From positions 18,847,768 through 18,911,767 of the forward strand of contig NC_089313.1 of NCBI RefSeq assembly GCF_036669915.1: a stretch of 64,000 nucleotides of DNA. The letters run 5' to 3'. The notes beneath the pieces are model-generated. The model had not been told where the DNA came from. It saw nothing but the letters and a program-made list of their open reading frames with translations, and did not search any database. Shown piece by piece: positions 26,303-37,666 of this stretch; positions within the stretch are counted from its first letter, which is position 1; each line of letters opens with the position of its first letter. The DNA comes from Pocillopora verrucosa. Taxonomy: Eukaryota; Cnidaria; Anthozoa; Scleractinia; Pocilloporidae. The position numbers were made by a program, and so were the translations under genes.

Positions 26303-27010
26303 ATGGATAAGCTAGGAAAGCTCCACATCTTGAATACTCGAGAAGCAGTGAGAATTGAGTCCGTGAATCGGTTTGATAAACACGTAAAAGCATCAATAAT
26401 TATTTAAGGAGACGCAACATGAATTGTTGAATCAGTGCGTGGTGAAACAGTAACTGGGTCGAATCATGTTTTAAAAGCAATCTAGTTTTTTGCTTCAAAT
26501 AAATTAAGTCAGTATTTCTCGAGTGAACAATTTTGTTGTGTTCATACCTTTATCTGCCAGTTCAGATGAACACAACGGTCAAATGTCAGGCGTGCGCAAG
26601 TGGTTCAATCGGTGATGCGTCTATTTCCCGCGCAGAATTTCAAACGAAAGCAGAAGAAACGACCACTGTTGCGCAGAATATGCGCAAAAAATTGAATTAA
26701 TCAGAGAAATTTGTAAATAGAAATAAAAATTAGGAAAGGAAAAAACTCTATTAAACAAGGGGTATCTTGAGGATTTCACATTTTGTTTTGAGTTTTACAA
26801 CAAAGTGGTGCGGTTTTAAAATACCGTGACTTAAAGGACCTATGAGGTTGGTTGAACTCTTTGGCGAAAAATTCGTTATGACTGCTTGAAAGCGCTTGCC
26901 TTCCGCTCGTGCGCCTGCGTTTGACCGCTGTGTTGCTCCGATTTATGGCTATGTTACGCCACATGAATTTGTCGACCGCTGACTAATACTTTTTGCACAA
27001 ATTCAGCGAA
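26303..27010. other. 3' flank of xylose isomerase and upstream flank of a small gene
   Basis: AATAAATTAAG at about 26496-26508 could include the polyadenylation signal for xylose isomerase. The rest shows moderate CG content near 26890-26920 but no recognisable coding sequence. Confidence 0.4.
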
Positions 27011-27407
27011 ATGGGAAACAAAATGGCACCCGGATTAAAAAAGAGTGCCGTCTTCTCCAAATTATATCAACGAAGCATCGCATATTCGTTTGAATGGATC
27101 ACAGAAAAAGGAAGACAGACGTACGATTACATTTTGAGAGGTGATACGTGTTTATTTACTTTCTAAATAAGCTCATCAGTACTCTAAAATTGCACAGCTT
27201 AATTGATAGCATGAAAATCAACCATTTGGAGTTCGCTTTCATGTACACATGTAATTAGAGGTATCGTTTTTATTTATTATGATTATCATTATTATTATTA
27301 TCACTATAATTTGTGATTTTTTTATGGAAAAATTTCACAAACATCACCAAATCTTGCCGCACTAAAATATTTCAGCTGTTATCGACCAAGAAATAACAAA
27401 ACACTGA
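27011..27407 (+). CDS. Possible two-exon gene for a 53-aa basic protein, function unknown
   Basis: An ATG in good context (GCGAAATGGG) opens exon 27011-27140, which ends in phase 1 before GTGATA. A second exon at 27376-27407 follows AATATTTCAG, completes the split codon and ends in TGA after ITKH. The predicted protein starts MGNKMAPGLKKSAVFSKLYQ and contains YSFEWITEKGRQTYDYILR, rich in Lys/Arg and aromatic residues, with no clear signal peptide or membrane span. Small size with an intron resembles many short mitochondrial or assembly-factor proteins, but I do not recognise the family. It could also be a chance pair of open stretches. Confidence 0.45.
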
Positions 27408-27724
27408 ATTGTTCGAATTTATATCGAAAGCATGCAACTTTGCTGCATTACACATGACAGCTAAGGAAGCAAAGGAATGATACATTTTAGTCTACCAAGC
27501 CCTCCGTCCTTTATCAAGAACCTCCAGTCTAACGAGAAACTACTACCTCTAGGGAGGAGAATGAACTAAAAAAGGTGGAAAACTGTAGTTCGCTTACTCA
27601 TCAGGTTGGAGAAGTATTGCTCACAGCTAAACGATCTCTATTTCAAAGCCATGTGTCGTGATCAATTTCAAGTTACACAAAGTTTACCGCACAACTCAGC
27701 GCTTATCACAGTTGTAGTTTTGCG

Positions 27725-29338
27725 TCAATTCTGTAATGTAATGATCACTTTACCGTCACCTTTGTTAACACCCGCCATGTTCTGTTGATTTTTGCCGCTA
27801 TTATACGAACCCCCTCCCCCTGCCACCCTAATGTTGGGGCTACTTAAAACTCCCCCACCGGAGTACCCGCCCCCTCCACCACCAGCCTTTAAAGCATAAC
27901 CTCCCCCACCGAATCCCCCTTGGGAAACCGGACATTTCCCTCCAGTTCCACCGTGGATGAAACGTACTGAAAAGCCCCGTTTTCCTCCTCCGTTCCCTAA
28001 CAGTCCTGCTCCCCCTCCCCCAAGGATCTGGAGATCAACCATTCCTGTGTCAGCATTACAGAGATTTCCACCATACCCTCCTGCCCCTCCACACCTGCCA
28101 CCATTCTCTGTTGACTGACCCGGATCACCGTTTTTAAATTGTTCCCTCGGTATTCCCCCACCCCCTCCTCCACCAGCAATTATCAGTGGAGTGTCGTCAG
28201 GGAAAGTCACAAAACTGCCCCCGCCCCCACCCCCTGGCCTTTCACGAAGGTGAGGGTCCGTAGTACGATTACCCTCCTGCCCTACTAGTATTTTAAGCTG
28301 AGTTCCTTTCTGAAGCTGAAAGGTTCCTGTCATTCTGGCTCCTAAACCACCGGTCCTCCATGAACTTTTATCCTCGACATATGTGCCATTAGCACCAGAA
28401 GCACCAAATACTTCGATGACGTAGCTTCCGGTCTCGGGGACACTCCAAATTTGGATGCCATAGCTTACAGTAACATGGCCTTCTAACGGTGTTCCTACAT
28501 ACCCCAATGTGCTAGTCGGCCCAGTTTCTCCTCTGGCTCCCAGTGTTGAGAAAACAAAGGTTTTGCCTGAGAAATGTGTGAATTAAAGGCTAGCTAATGT
28601 TTATGGAACTCTAATGCGCAAAAATCATCTCAGGCAGGTACATTTCTTAAAAATTGTCAGAACTTTACTGATCTCTAGAACAATGTGTTCTCTATCAGTG
28701 GGAATAATTTGTTTGCCAGATGTCTTTGAATCAAATTTAATCTTTCAAGGCTACCTGATTGAACTGCTTAGTAATCTTAGTAGTGGCATGTTACCTGAGT
28801 TTGCTGACTCCCCGGAAGATTCATTCATTTTTTGACCCTAAAAAGAGAGAAATTCGAGCTTAAAATCATTCTATTTTGTTAACTATGCCTTGTTTTAAGG
28901 CATAAAAAAGCTGGAGAAGCTATCTGTGGCTGCTAACTAGGTGACTTGTGTATTTTCGGTCGAAGGCAAAATTCCGAGGAAGAGTTTGCTTTAACTGAAG
29001 GTTTTACTGACCGTAAGATCAAGCATCTGACCAAAGACATATCCAGGCATTGGTACAAGGGACGGCGCGTTAGCCTTAGCACTGTCTGTTCCGTCATCGT
29101 TCAATTCACAGATCATGTTTCCTTCTATTTCCCTGTAATTTACTGAGCGGCAGAGTGGACGGCTTCTCAAGCAGAGATGAGCGCAGGATAAAGCACTGGA
29201 CGCCTTCTGACGATCTATGACATGACCGGTTAGGTAATAATCTTCCTCAGTTTGAATGAAAGTTGAGTGGCCCTTTTTAGCTGGTGGTGAACTCAGTACT
29301 GCAGTCGTGAAGGTCAATAGTACAACGAGGACGTTCAT
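27725..29338 (-). CDS. Secreted PAN/apple plus ALK-like glycine-rich domain protein, copy A (type I N-terminus)
   Basis: Exons 29012-29338, 28795-28837 and 27725-28566 encode 403 aa. Residues 1-16 form a signal peptide (MNVLVVLLTFTTAVLS). Residues about 25-105 are PAN/apple-like with the cysteine pattern SCAHLCLRSRPLC and ICELN. A 14-residue hydrophilic linker (GQKMNESSGESANS) follows. The rest is a glycine-rich domain resembling the ALK/LTK extracellular module: FSTLGARGETGPTS, GIQIWSVPETG, VFGASGANG, LIIAGGGGGGG and repeated GGGG turns. No membrane span, kinase or GPI signal follows, so the product should be secreted. An acceptor CTTTTAACAG just upstream of the ATG implies a 5' UTR intron. 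The longer frame reaching 29560 is this intron. Ligand and function are unknown. Confidence 0.9.
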
Positions 29339-31020
29339 GTTTGCACCTGTTAAAAGCTGAAGTAAGAGAAGTCGTCTATACAAATTGAACCCAGATTGAA
29401 AATCGGGTCCCCCCCTTGGCATCATTTGGTTCTCTTTGACGAAGTCTTCCTGCCAACTTCGCAAGAATGAAGTCTCGTGAAACGTGCCTCCCTTTTCGGA
29501 AAAATTTATGAACGAAAAACTGAGTAGAAACAGTAAGGTAATGGTTATTAATAACTGCATACAACTGGAAAAGTGTTGTCGCTATGTATGTATCAATCAA
29601 CTCATCTATTTGGCTTTTTTTAAAACCCCTGGCGCCTGTTGCTTTTAGGGCGCACTGTTCAAATTTTCTCTAGGCTGTGCGATTTTTTTAACAAACCAAT
29701 AAATTTTGCTAAATACAAACTAGAAAAATGGATTAGATTTCCTTATTAGGGAACCTTTTCTTCTGTTTTCTGCAAAATCTGAAAAGTCGCTGAAAAGTTT
29801 TAAATTTGATGCCCTCCGCTGTTTTCGTTTAATTGCAAAGATATACTTAAATGTTTGGACGAGTTTTTTTTTACAAGGAACTTATTAATATAGATCAAAC
29901 TACTATTTCGTCAGATGTGAAACAAGTTGTCTTTTGATTTAGCATTGAAATCCCTCATGTAATCGAGAAAAAAACGTCGATCTTTAGCTTGCAACTTAAG
30001 AGAGTACCTGAACACCATTGCTTCTACTAAAAGAATAGCCAGAGATAAGACTGAAGTTTTTTTACAAACGCTTACCTTGCCTTCAGTTTTGTGGCCCAAA
30101 TTACCTTCCACCCTTCGAGGTAGCGATAGCAAACCAACCGATGCTTGTATTTTGCACCTTTCACTTGAAACAAGGGAACAGCCCCTCTTAGCGTGTTTTT
30201 ATTTTTTTTAATTTGGCATACGTGATGACAGGTACATGAGTTACACCTTTTTAAATAAACATTATTGAATTACATTACTCTGCACGTTCTACCTTAAAAG
30301 TCACAGGAAGGGTAACCCACCCGCTTGACCACATTGTCACTATTTCGCATCTAAATATTTTTCTCTTGTCTCGTAAATGGTCAGTCCAGGCCGATACAAT
30401 ATTTCGCTTATTGCTCAGTTTAGTTAAGTTTGAGGTCGTTCTTGATTCTATTTTATTGGCTAATTGAATAACTGGCTATCTGTCATATTTATGCGGTAAT
30501 AATCTTCTCTAATCAGTACTGATGAATGATAGTTTTTATTCATGCTGCTCTAAGGCTCTTTTTTTTCTTTTTGAAAAGTAGCTGAGTGTTTAACGTCAGG
30601 CCAAAATAGTAAAATGTGATTTCTTGAACGTGTTACGTCTTCCTTACAGAAAACCTTTGAGCGAAATCTCTCATCTCGTCAAACTACAAAACTCGTCACA
30701 CTTTTAGATGGTAATCGGTAACAAAGATAAATAGCAGAAGGAAAAGTGTACTCATGGACGAAGGGGGGGGGGGGTGGGCTGGGCTTCTAGCCTCTTTATA
30801 AGGCACTAGTTCTACGGAAAAAAACATTTTTAAGCTAATTAGAAAAAATACGACTGGTTTGTTTACTTTTAAGTGGTTTGATGTTCGGATGGAAAAGGCT
30901 TTTATTTGCATAAAAGCAGCGAACAGTACCTGTTATTAGCAGTTTAATCTTCATATAAGCGGGACAGCTGTCATAATTTGCAAATGTCCCAAAGCTGCAT
31001 GGCTAAAATTTAATTAGGGT
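29339..31020. other. Upstream region of copy A, no gene seen
   Basis: Probably holds the 5' UTR intron, first exon and promoter of copy A. A G-run (12 Gs) lies near 30763-30774. No coding exon is recognised. Confidence 0.5.
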
Positions 31021-31070
31021 TTTGACAGGATCGTTGATCCATCTACTGACAGGTATTTTTTAATTACTAA
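31021..31070. repeat. Conserved array spacer motif, copy 1
   Basis: TTTGACAGGATCGTTGATCC and the following CTACTGACAGG resemble the better conserved copies at 35371, 35992, 40686 and 45663. It lies about 1.7 kb upstream of copy A and is the most diverged of the five. Confidence 0.6.
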
Positions 31071-31726
31071 GTGAAATTTTGGTGTTTGTTTAGAGTTACA
31101 AGAGGACCACTTTCAGCCCTCTGTTAAAAGTAAATTAACACAACTAAAATTGAAAAATTTACGCTAAGAAAGTTTCCTATTTGATAAATGCAACTGAGGG
31201 AAGAAAGTTTGGAGCGAAACCAGTGGACTTGACCCGGTCGTAGAGTTCTTGGATTACCGCGACTTCAAACATTGCTAACCTGGATGGTCCTGGATTTATC
31301 TTAAAAAAAAAGCTATCACCGATTCCAGTTTTGATCTCCATACTCAACTGATCACTCGGTTTACAGCAGGGATACCTTAGCGAAGGTAGTCCGCCATCTC
31401 ATCAATAACTCAGCTGTTCTCCATCAAAATACTTTGTGTTTTTTTTATATACTTTCAAAGAACATTTTATTGTGCAGTAAACAATTTTTTACAATGATAA
31501 TTTCATGTCAAACTGAGCCACATACAATTACATTCCTGACACGATATTTATGCCGTATTAATCATTACAAGGACTTTTTCCTGGGTGTTCTAATACATAC
31601 CATGGAAACCGTTATTAGTGAGGAGAAAAAACAATCCAAGTTATAACAAATGAAGTACGAAAGCTAACCAGTCAAGACGCTTCTGGTCACACAAATATGA
31701 CGAGCACGAGCAGTATCGAATCTACA

Positions 31727-33247
31727 TCAATTTTCTAAAGTGATGATAACTTTTCCATCCCCCTTGTTAACACCTGTTAGGTTCTGTTTATTCGCACCGA
31801 TATTATACGATCCCTCTCCCCCCGCAACACCCCCTGTGGTATTCCCCACAAACCCCCCGCCGGAATACCCGCCCCCACCTCCACCACTCGTAAATCCACA
31901 ACCTCCCCCACCGAATCCCCCAATGGATGTTGGACAGCTTCCCCCGGTTCCACCGTTAATGAAACTCAAAGACGGTGTCATGGGGCCTTCCCCGCCCCCA
32001 TTGCCGTTAAGCCCAGCTCCCCCTCCTGATAAGACACTAAAATTCACCTTTCCAGTTGTGGCATCACACGGCTGCCCACCATTCCCTCCTGTCCCACCAC
32101 ACCTTGTACCTTTCTCCGCCGCTTGGCCAGGCTCGCCGTCTTTGTACTGCCCAGTTGGTGTTCCCCCACCCCCTCCCCCGCCGGCAATAATCAGAGGAGT
32201 GTTATTTAAAAGAGTCACAAAACTTCCCCCACCTCCACCGCCTGGCCTTTGTGGGAAGTCTGTGGTACGATCACCCTCCTGACCCACAAGGATTTTAAGC
32301 TGATTTCCTTTGTGAAGCTTAAAATATCCTCTCAGTCTGGCCCCTAAACCACCGATCCTCCATGAACTCTCGTTGTCATCTGTTCCATTAGCACCGGAGG
32401 CACCAGACACTTCAATGACGTAGTTTCCGGTCACGGGAACACTCCATATTTGGATGCCATCACTCAAATTGACTTTGCCTTCCAGGATTGTTCCTAAATA
32501 CCCGGATGTACTTTTCGGTCCAGTTGTTCCTTTGCTATTCAGGGTCGTGAAAACGTACTGGTGATCTGGAACGATAAAGGAAATACGTGAGTGGTGTGCA
32601 TCGGGGAATAATTTGTTTCCTGGTAAATATGTAGCCTTACCTCTTGATATTTCTGGAGAGACTGCAGCCTATAAAACAGAAAAGAACAGGTACTTTTCTA
32701 GTACAAGCAAAAAGATTAAAATTCGCTCATGCACAAAAAAATAAAGGCCTAGAAACTATGGTAAAAAACTTTCTTACATGTTATTTTAAAAAAGATTATG
32801 TGTCATATGTTGTTAGTCTAAAGTTTTGAACATGCTAGGTGCAAATTACATTTAGTTCCGATTTTCTTTCAAAATAAAAAAGGGTGCAATACTCACACTA
32901 ATATTCAACAGCTGATGAAACGAATATCCTCTCTTTTGAAACAAAGTGGGTTTGTCTGTGATCCTGCCAACATCAGCTGTTTCTTTGTTCAATTCACACA
33001 TTCCATTTTTTCTGTTCTCGAAATTGAACGACATACAGTTTGAACGTACTAAGCAGAGCTGTGCGCATGCCAAAATGTCATGCGTCCGCTGAAAATGAAA
33101 AACATTTCCTATAAGCACGTAGCCATCTGTAGAACTGAGTATTGATGAGCGACTCACAGCAGTTCTTATGATTACCATGCTGACAGGGGTGGGGTGAATC
33201 ATTGAAATGACCAGGATACTGACGAGCAGTGTCGTGTAAGATGTCAT
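31727..33247 (-). CDS. Secreted PAN/apple plus ALK-like glycine-rich domain protein, copy B (type II N-terminus)
   Basis: Exons 32897-33247, 32641-32668 and 31727-32565 give 405 aa. The first exon starts with MTSYTTLLVSILVISMIHP, a signal peptide. It then carries a PAN-like domain of a second type: RTAVSRSSILSSTDGYVLIG, CAQLCLVRSNCMSFNFE and MCELNKE. Linker exon two encodes only nine residues. The glycine-rich exon has the family landmarks (GIQIWSVPVTG, VSGASGANG, LIIAGGGGGGG, RCGGTGGNGG, SIGGFGGGG, GDGKVIITLEN). Intron positions and phases (0 then 1) equal those of copy A. The antisense strand of the last exon is open and Pro-rich only because GGN codons read as CC-rich in reverse. Confidence 0.9.
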
Positions 33248-35105
33248 GACGTTTGATGTCGTCTAACAGGGAAAAAAAAAATCAACGGTACTCATTACAA
33301 TACGGACTAGATTGGAGAATAAGCTGAAAATCGGTTAAGAGCCAGGAGTAGTTTAAATGTTTTTTTTTTATTTTCCTTACAGCGAAATACAGCTATTTTG
33401 CGAGGCGCGTTTGGTTTGAAATCTTAAAACGAATCCAACTAACTTACCCGATCAACGTGCCAAAACTTTTTGAAACAGGTACCTTCCACTACCGGTCACT
33501 GAATCTAAATAACTTTTCGCATTTCCTAAGAAGTACCTCTTATTCGGGCTAAAACATTTAAATCTGTTAATATCCATTTACGGCGTATATTATTGGCTCT
33601 GTTTGCGTAGCTTGGATTTTGTGACTTCGGGCTGATTTTTGTGATACACTAAGTTAATTTCAACTCCATTAAACAAAATTATTACCATTGCTTTCCGCAA
33701 TTGTAATTTGAAGATGATATACATTATGATATTCGGATTTCCTTCTCTGACTAAAGTTGCTGTGAGTACAATATGATCGCCCTTACCCTCTTGTCCAATT
33801 TTTAGTTCAAAGGCTCCACTTCTCGACATTGACGCAGAAATTTAAGTTATTACTTGAAACACGAATATCCGACGATGGGTTTACTTTCTGTCATCCCATA
33901 TTTTAACCCGCAGTGTATGCAACTGTTTTAAAAATAAGAAGAACCAAACACCTTGTCTGTAACTTAGAAACGCTGACTTCCCCGAAAACATTTTGCCTGC
34001 CGACATTGTTTATCGTGCTACATTTTATATACCTATCAGATGGCAGATATTTGTCATTTCTATTGTTCCAGAACCTGAATGTGATCGTTTTTCAGATTAA
34101 TTGTGCTGATCGGCTTTCTATGAAAACAATGAGATGAGAAAAAGCCGTTGAGTAATTGATATTCTTCAATCAAAAGGACAATCGAAATTTTCCCTAAATG
34201 ATGGTAGGTGATTTTGAAAAAGAAAACTAGAGGAGGTAATCTCCATATATGATGCTTTTACGGGGATGCCCAGCCGCAAAGGAGTATTCTTTGCAGGCAA
34301 GAGGTGTAGCAGCGAGTAGGGAGTTTATTAGGCTGGGGTGTAAAGAGGGGTGAAGGAAATTCTTCTGATGAGGTAGGTGGGGCGGGGTCTAACGGCTGAT
34401 TCATTCCAGTGTGTAATTTTAGATGTTGCTAAATTAGTCTCAGACGTTTTTTACTGTTTTTGATCTGTCTCGTCTTTTTGCATTTTTGTGTTTCAACGGA
34501 GGTGCAATTTTTGTAACCTGGTCAATACTCATACCATCAGTAGCGAACTTCGATATATTTTTCACATGAAACCTAAAATTGCATACTGTACGGCAGATAC
34601 TGACCTCGAAAACTTATCTTTATCCTAGCTAATCTTTGTAAGTGTTTAATTTTCGTCCGTTAATACCTCTGATATATTTATACATTACTGATACCGTTGA
34701 CAAAAGCCTATGTTTCAATAGCCGTTCAGCCGCGCTAAGTGCGCCCACACTGCTGTAATTATACGTTTCATCAAGAGATTAATGTAATAACTAAATATGT
34801 TTTCTATGCCTTTCTCTTTTAAACGTGACGAACATTTAACTTCTTCAGCCTGAAACAAGCTCGCTAGCTTGAAGATTACATCTTGATTTAAACGCTAAAT
34901 TCTCTCAACGAACTTACAGTTAAATGTGTAGCAATTAGGAAGAACAATAGCGAAATATATCTTGATAGTTTAAATATAAAAGGTCTAGGATTTTTTTCTT
35001 AAGGTGGACTGTCCCATGTTTTGAGGTTCATTTACACGCTTTTCAACCTGGAAATCAGGGGTTTTATAGATTGTTAGCATATATCCAGTTATGTTCTTGT
35101 TTTTA
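33248..35105. other. Spacer upstream of copy B, no gene seen
   Basis: No supported coding exon. It should contain the upstream untranslated exon and promoter of copy B. A repeated purine-rich stretch near 34220-34400 has no recognisable ends. Confidence 0.5.
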
Positions 35106-35109
35106 TTCT

Positions 35110-35340
35110 TTAATGTCATAATCACTTTACTGTCCCCTTTCTTAGCGCCTGCAATGTTTTGTTTAGTACTATACGATCCCCTCCCCCTGCCACACTGCTA
35201 TTGAATTTTCCAGAGCTTATTGCTTATTATTGATGAGCGACTCATAGTAGTTCTAGTAATGAAAATTCTGAAACGGGTGGGGTGAAAAATTAAATAATTA
35301 GAGTGGGTATGAACAGTGTCACATAGAATGTTATGACGTG
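35110..35340 (-). pseudogene. Relic of a type II array gene with the two ends fused by deletion
   Basis: The left part (35110-35215) reads in reverse as the end of a glycine-rich exon, with recognisable AGAKKGDSKVIMTLKN. The right part (35230-35340) matches the first 120 bases of the copy B first exon: CACCCCACCC, AGTCGCTCATCAATA and the region around its start. The start codon has become ATA, an in-frame stop interrupts the signal peptide, and everything between PAN start and glycine-rich tail is gone, including both introns. It is a sixth array member reduced to about 230 bases. Confidence 0.75.
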
Positions 35341-35370
35341 CACTCTTGTATACCCAGGAAAGAAATAGGT

Positions 35371-35445
35371 TTTGACAGCATCATCGATCCGTCTGCTGAC
35401 AAGCGTCACCTTAAAGCAGCATTGATTGATTAAAACTATTTGCGC
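35371..35445. repeat. Conserved array spacer motif, copy 2
   Basis: TTTGACAGCATCATCGATCC, GTCTGCTGACAAGCGTCACC and TTAAAACTATTTGCGCC match the other copies. It lies directly upstream of the relic at 35110-35340. Confidence 0.75.
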
Positions 35446-35991
35446 CTCTATCGTGGGTTGCAAGGATCGCTTACAGTTAGATAATCTCTGTAAAAAGTAA
35501 GAATTTTAGTGAAAAAGAAAGAAAACTATACTCCAAAGTGGTTTCCTCTAAACTGAATAAAACTACAAGAGGATAATTGGGAAAGAAACAGTTGGACGTT
35601 TGGTTATGACAGACACTAAGAAAGGTGTTTAAAATCGCCCAATCAGAGTAAGGGAACTTCCCGACACAAGGTGTTTTGCGGTAAGCTTGCCAAAGTGGTC
35701 TTGAATAATATTTTTTTCTACCTGACTTTGCTAGGTACATCCTGAAAGTCTGCCAATTGAAGTTATAAATCCACAACTTACAGCAGTGGAATTGATATAG
35801 TCTGAACTGAACATTTCAACTTATTGTAAGGAACTTTCATTATTATTATTTTTTTTTTTTTTTTTTATTTCTTCATCAAGGTAGAAAGCCTATAAAATAA
35901 CATTTCCCGTATTCGTCTTATTCCAGAGGTTGAATGTAAAAGATTGAGTAAGATAACCTTTAGTTGTCCCTTAACAAGCTTTAATATAAGG

Positions 35992-36075
35992 TTTTGACAG
36001 AATTATCGATCTGTCTGCTGACAGGCGTCACTTAAAAGTAGTATGTAATTAGTTAAAACTATTTTGCACCAATAT
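35992..36075. repeat. Conserved array spacer motif, copy 3
   Basis: TTTTGACAGAATTATCGATC, TGTCTGCTGACAGGCGTCAC and TTAGTTAAAACTATTTTGC are nearly identical to the copies at 40686 and 45663. Confidence 0.85.
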
Positions 36076-36469
36076 CATGAGTTGCCCGGCGATCGCTTAC
36101 AGCTATATAATAATCTCTGCAAGAAAGAGGAATTAGGAAAAAGAAAGAAAAACTTAAGTCCACAATGGTTTCCTCTCGGCTGAATAAAAGTACAAGAAGC
36201 GGATTATTGGGAAAGAAACCGTTGGACGTTTGGTTATGATAGATGTCAAAAATGCAGATACAGGTAATAAAAATTGCCAATCAGAGTAAGGGAACTTCCG
36301 GACACAAGGTGTTTTGCGATAACCTGACCAAAGTGTCGCAAGTTATTGCTCTTAAAGGAAATTTTATTTCCACCCGGCTTTGCAAGGTACATCTTGAAAG
36401 TCTGCCAATTGAGGTAGGTCTACAACTTATATCAGTTGAACTGATGTAGCCTGAACTGAACATTTCAAC

Positions 36470-36520
36470 TACCGTATTTATTCGATTAAACGCCGCGGCG
36501 TTTTTTAAATTTTTGGCTTT
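36470..36520. repeat. End of an inverted-repeat (MITE-like) element, copy 1, internally deleted
   Basis: TACCGTATTTATTCGATTAA followed by CGCCGCGGCG is the terminus also seen at 41142 and, in reverse complement, at 46562-46580. Most of the internal sequence is missing here and the array-flank sequence resumes at about 36520. Confidence 0.65.
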
Positions 36521-36529
36521 GTGTGCACT

Positions 36530-37010
36530 CTGCCTACGCCAACGGTAGAACACAAAGAATCTGTCAAATGGAAACTTTCCGTGTCAAAGATGCATTTCAT
36601 GTGCTTCGATGTTGGTTGGATAACCACCTGCTGATGATTGACTGAACAGTACTTGCTGATGGCAGTGCAAATTTCTCTCCGTCGCTTGAGGGCTGTGCAA
36701 GAAAAGCCAGGACTTTACCAAACGCAGAAGGGAAGAGGCATTTGAAATGGGAAAACGCATTTGTTGGGAACCATCCCTTTTTCAAATCTAGAACAAAGTG
36801 TTTACGAGGCAATTTAATTTTTATGTCGGTCAATGAAACTTGCTCAATCCGTTCTAATAGTCAACATGGAAATGGCTTGTTCTCCTACTTTTAGCCTGCT
36901 GTGAAGCTGGACGAGACTACCTGCGATTTAGACCACAATTTTATTCGATAACAAAAAAAAAGCAACAATAACAGCTGAAGCAAACTGCTACTGAATACAT
37001 CTTAAAGCAA
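36530..37010. repeat. Segmental duplication, partner at 46728-47165
   Basis: From CCAACGGTAGAACACAAAGA through CTGCTACTGAATACATCTT the two copies match with few changes. One difference is an extra 30 or so bases here near 36585-36620. No conserved reading frame is maintained between copies. Confidence 0.85.
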
Positions 37011-37666
37011 TAACGGAAATGGGGAAGGTAACTCTTAAGCTTGGTGACTAACGAGAAAGATGATACCTTGGTGTCTTCCAATTACCATGACTGCCATTGT
37101 TATTATTGTTATTATCGTTGTTACTATGGTTTACACCTCTCAGAATTTCATATATTCCTTTATTCAATCATTAACATGGTTTAAAGACATTGTATGACTA
37201 TTATGTGGGCAACTACTTTCGATCTCTGTTGAAAAAAAGCAAGGCGCATTTAATTTCGTTCGGCGAGTGGCTGACAACTAAGACTGGGTTAATGTTTACC
37301 TTTGTGTAAACGAAGTTTTCTGTCCACACTCAAACGCTGATAAACGTTCTTGTTACGTGTTTCCATACACACGTGTACATTCTGTTTTAAAACATAAACT
37401 CTTCCAAGATCGTTCGCGTGTGAAAGAAAGACCGCGACAATTAAACAAAATAGGGTTAGGAACGTAAACGTATGCATATGGAGCATATGCCTAAGGATTC
37501 AGAATCAGGTAGCTACAGATGTCTCATTGCTTCAATCTAATAGTTGATAAAAAGTCATCATATACCGTGTAAACTATTTGGCGAGTCAAAAGTTACTTCT
37601 TTCCATCAAATTATCTACAGATGTGCAAAGCTACTTAGAAATCCATACAGCGCGTGGAAACTTGCT

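Larger units (their letters stand above)
35446..37666. other. Spacer between the relic and copy C, made of repeated array-flank DNA
   Basis: The sequence at 35480-35780 is itself repeated at 36100-36440, 40810-41110 and 45790-46110 (TCCAC-TGGTTTCCTCT, AAGAAACNGTTGGACGTTTG, GACACAAGGTGTTTTGCG). The ORFs present in this stretch occur in several copies with frame breaks, so they are not treated as genes. Confidence 0.65.

Noticed and set aside
27725..28566. Collagen or silk-like protein as identity for the glycine-rich exons
   Set aside because: There are no Gly-X-Y triplets. The ordered landmarks (IQIWSVP, GASGANG, LIIAGGGGGGG, CGGTGGNGG) fit the ALK-type Gly_rich domain instead.
29339..29560. 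N-terminal extension of copy A with its own hydrophobic segment
   Set aside because: An acceptor lies just before the ATG at 29338, a proper signal peptide starts there, and copies C and D have no such extension.
31740..32282. Long Pro-rich open frame on the plus strand
   Set aside because: It is the antisense of the glycine-rich exon of copy B. GGN codons read as CC-rich in reverse leave few stops. The same shadow occurs opposite C, D and E.
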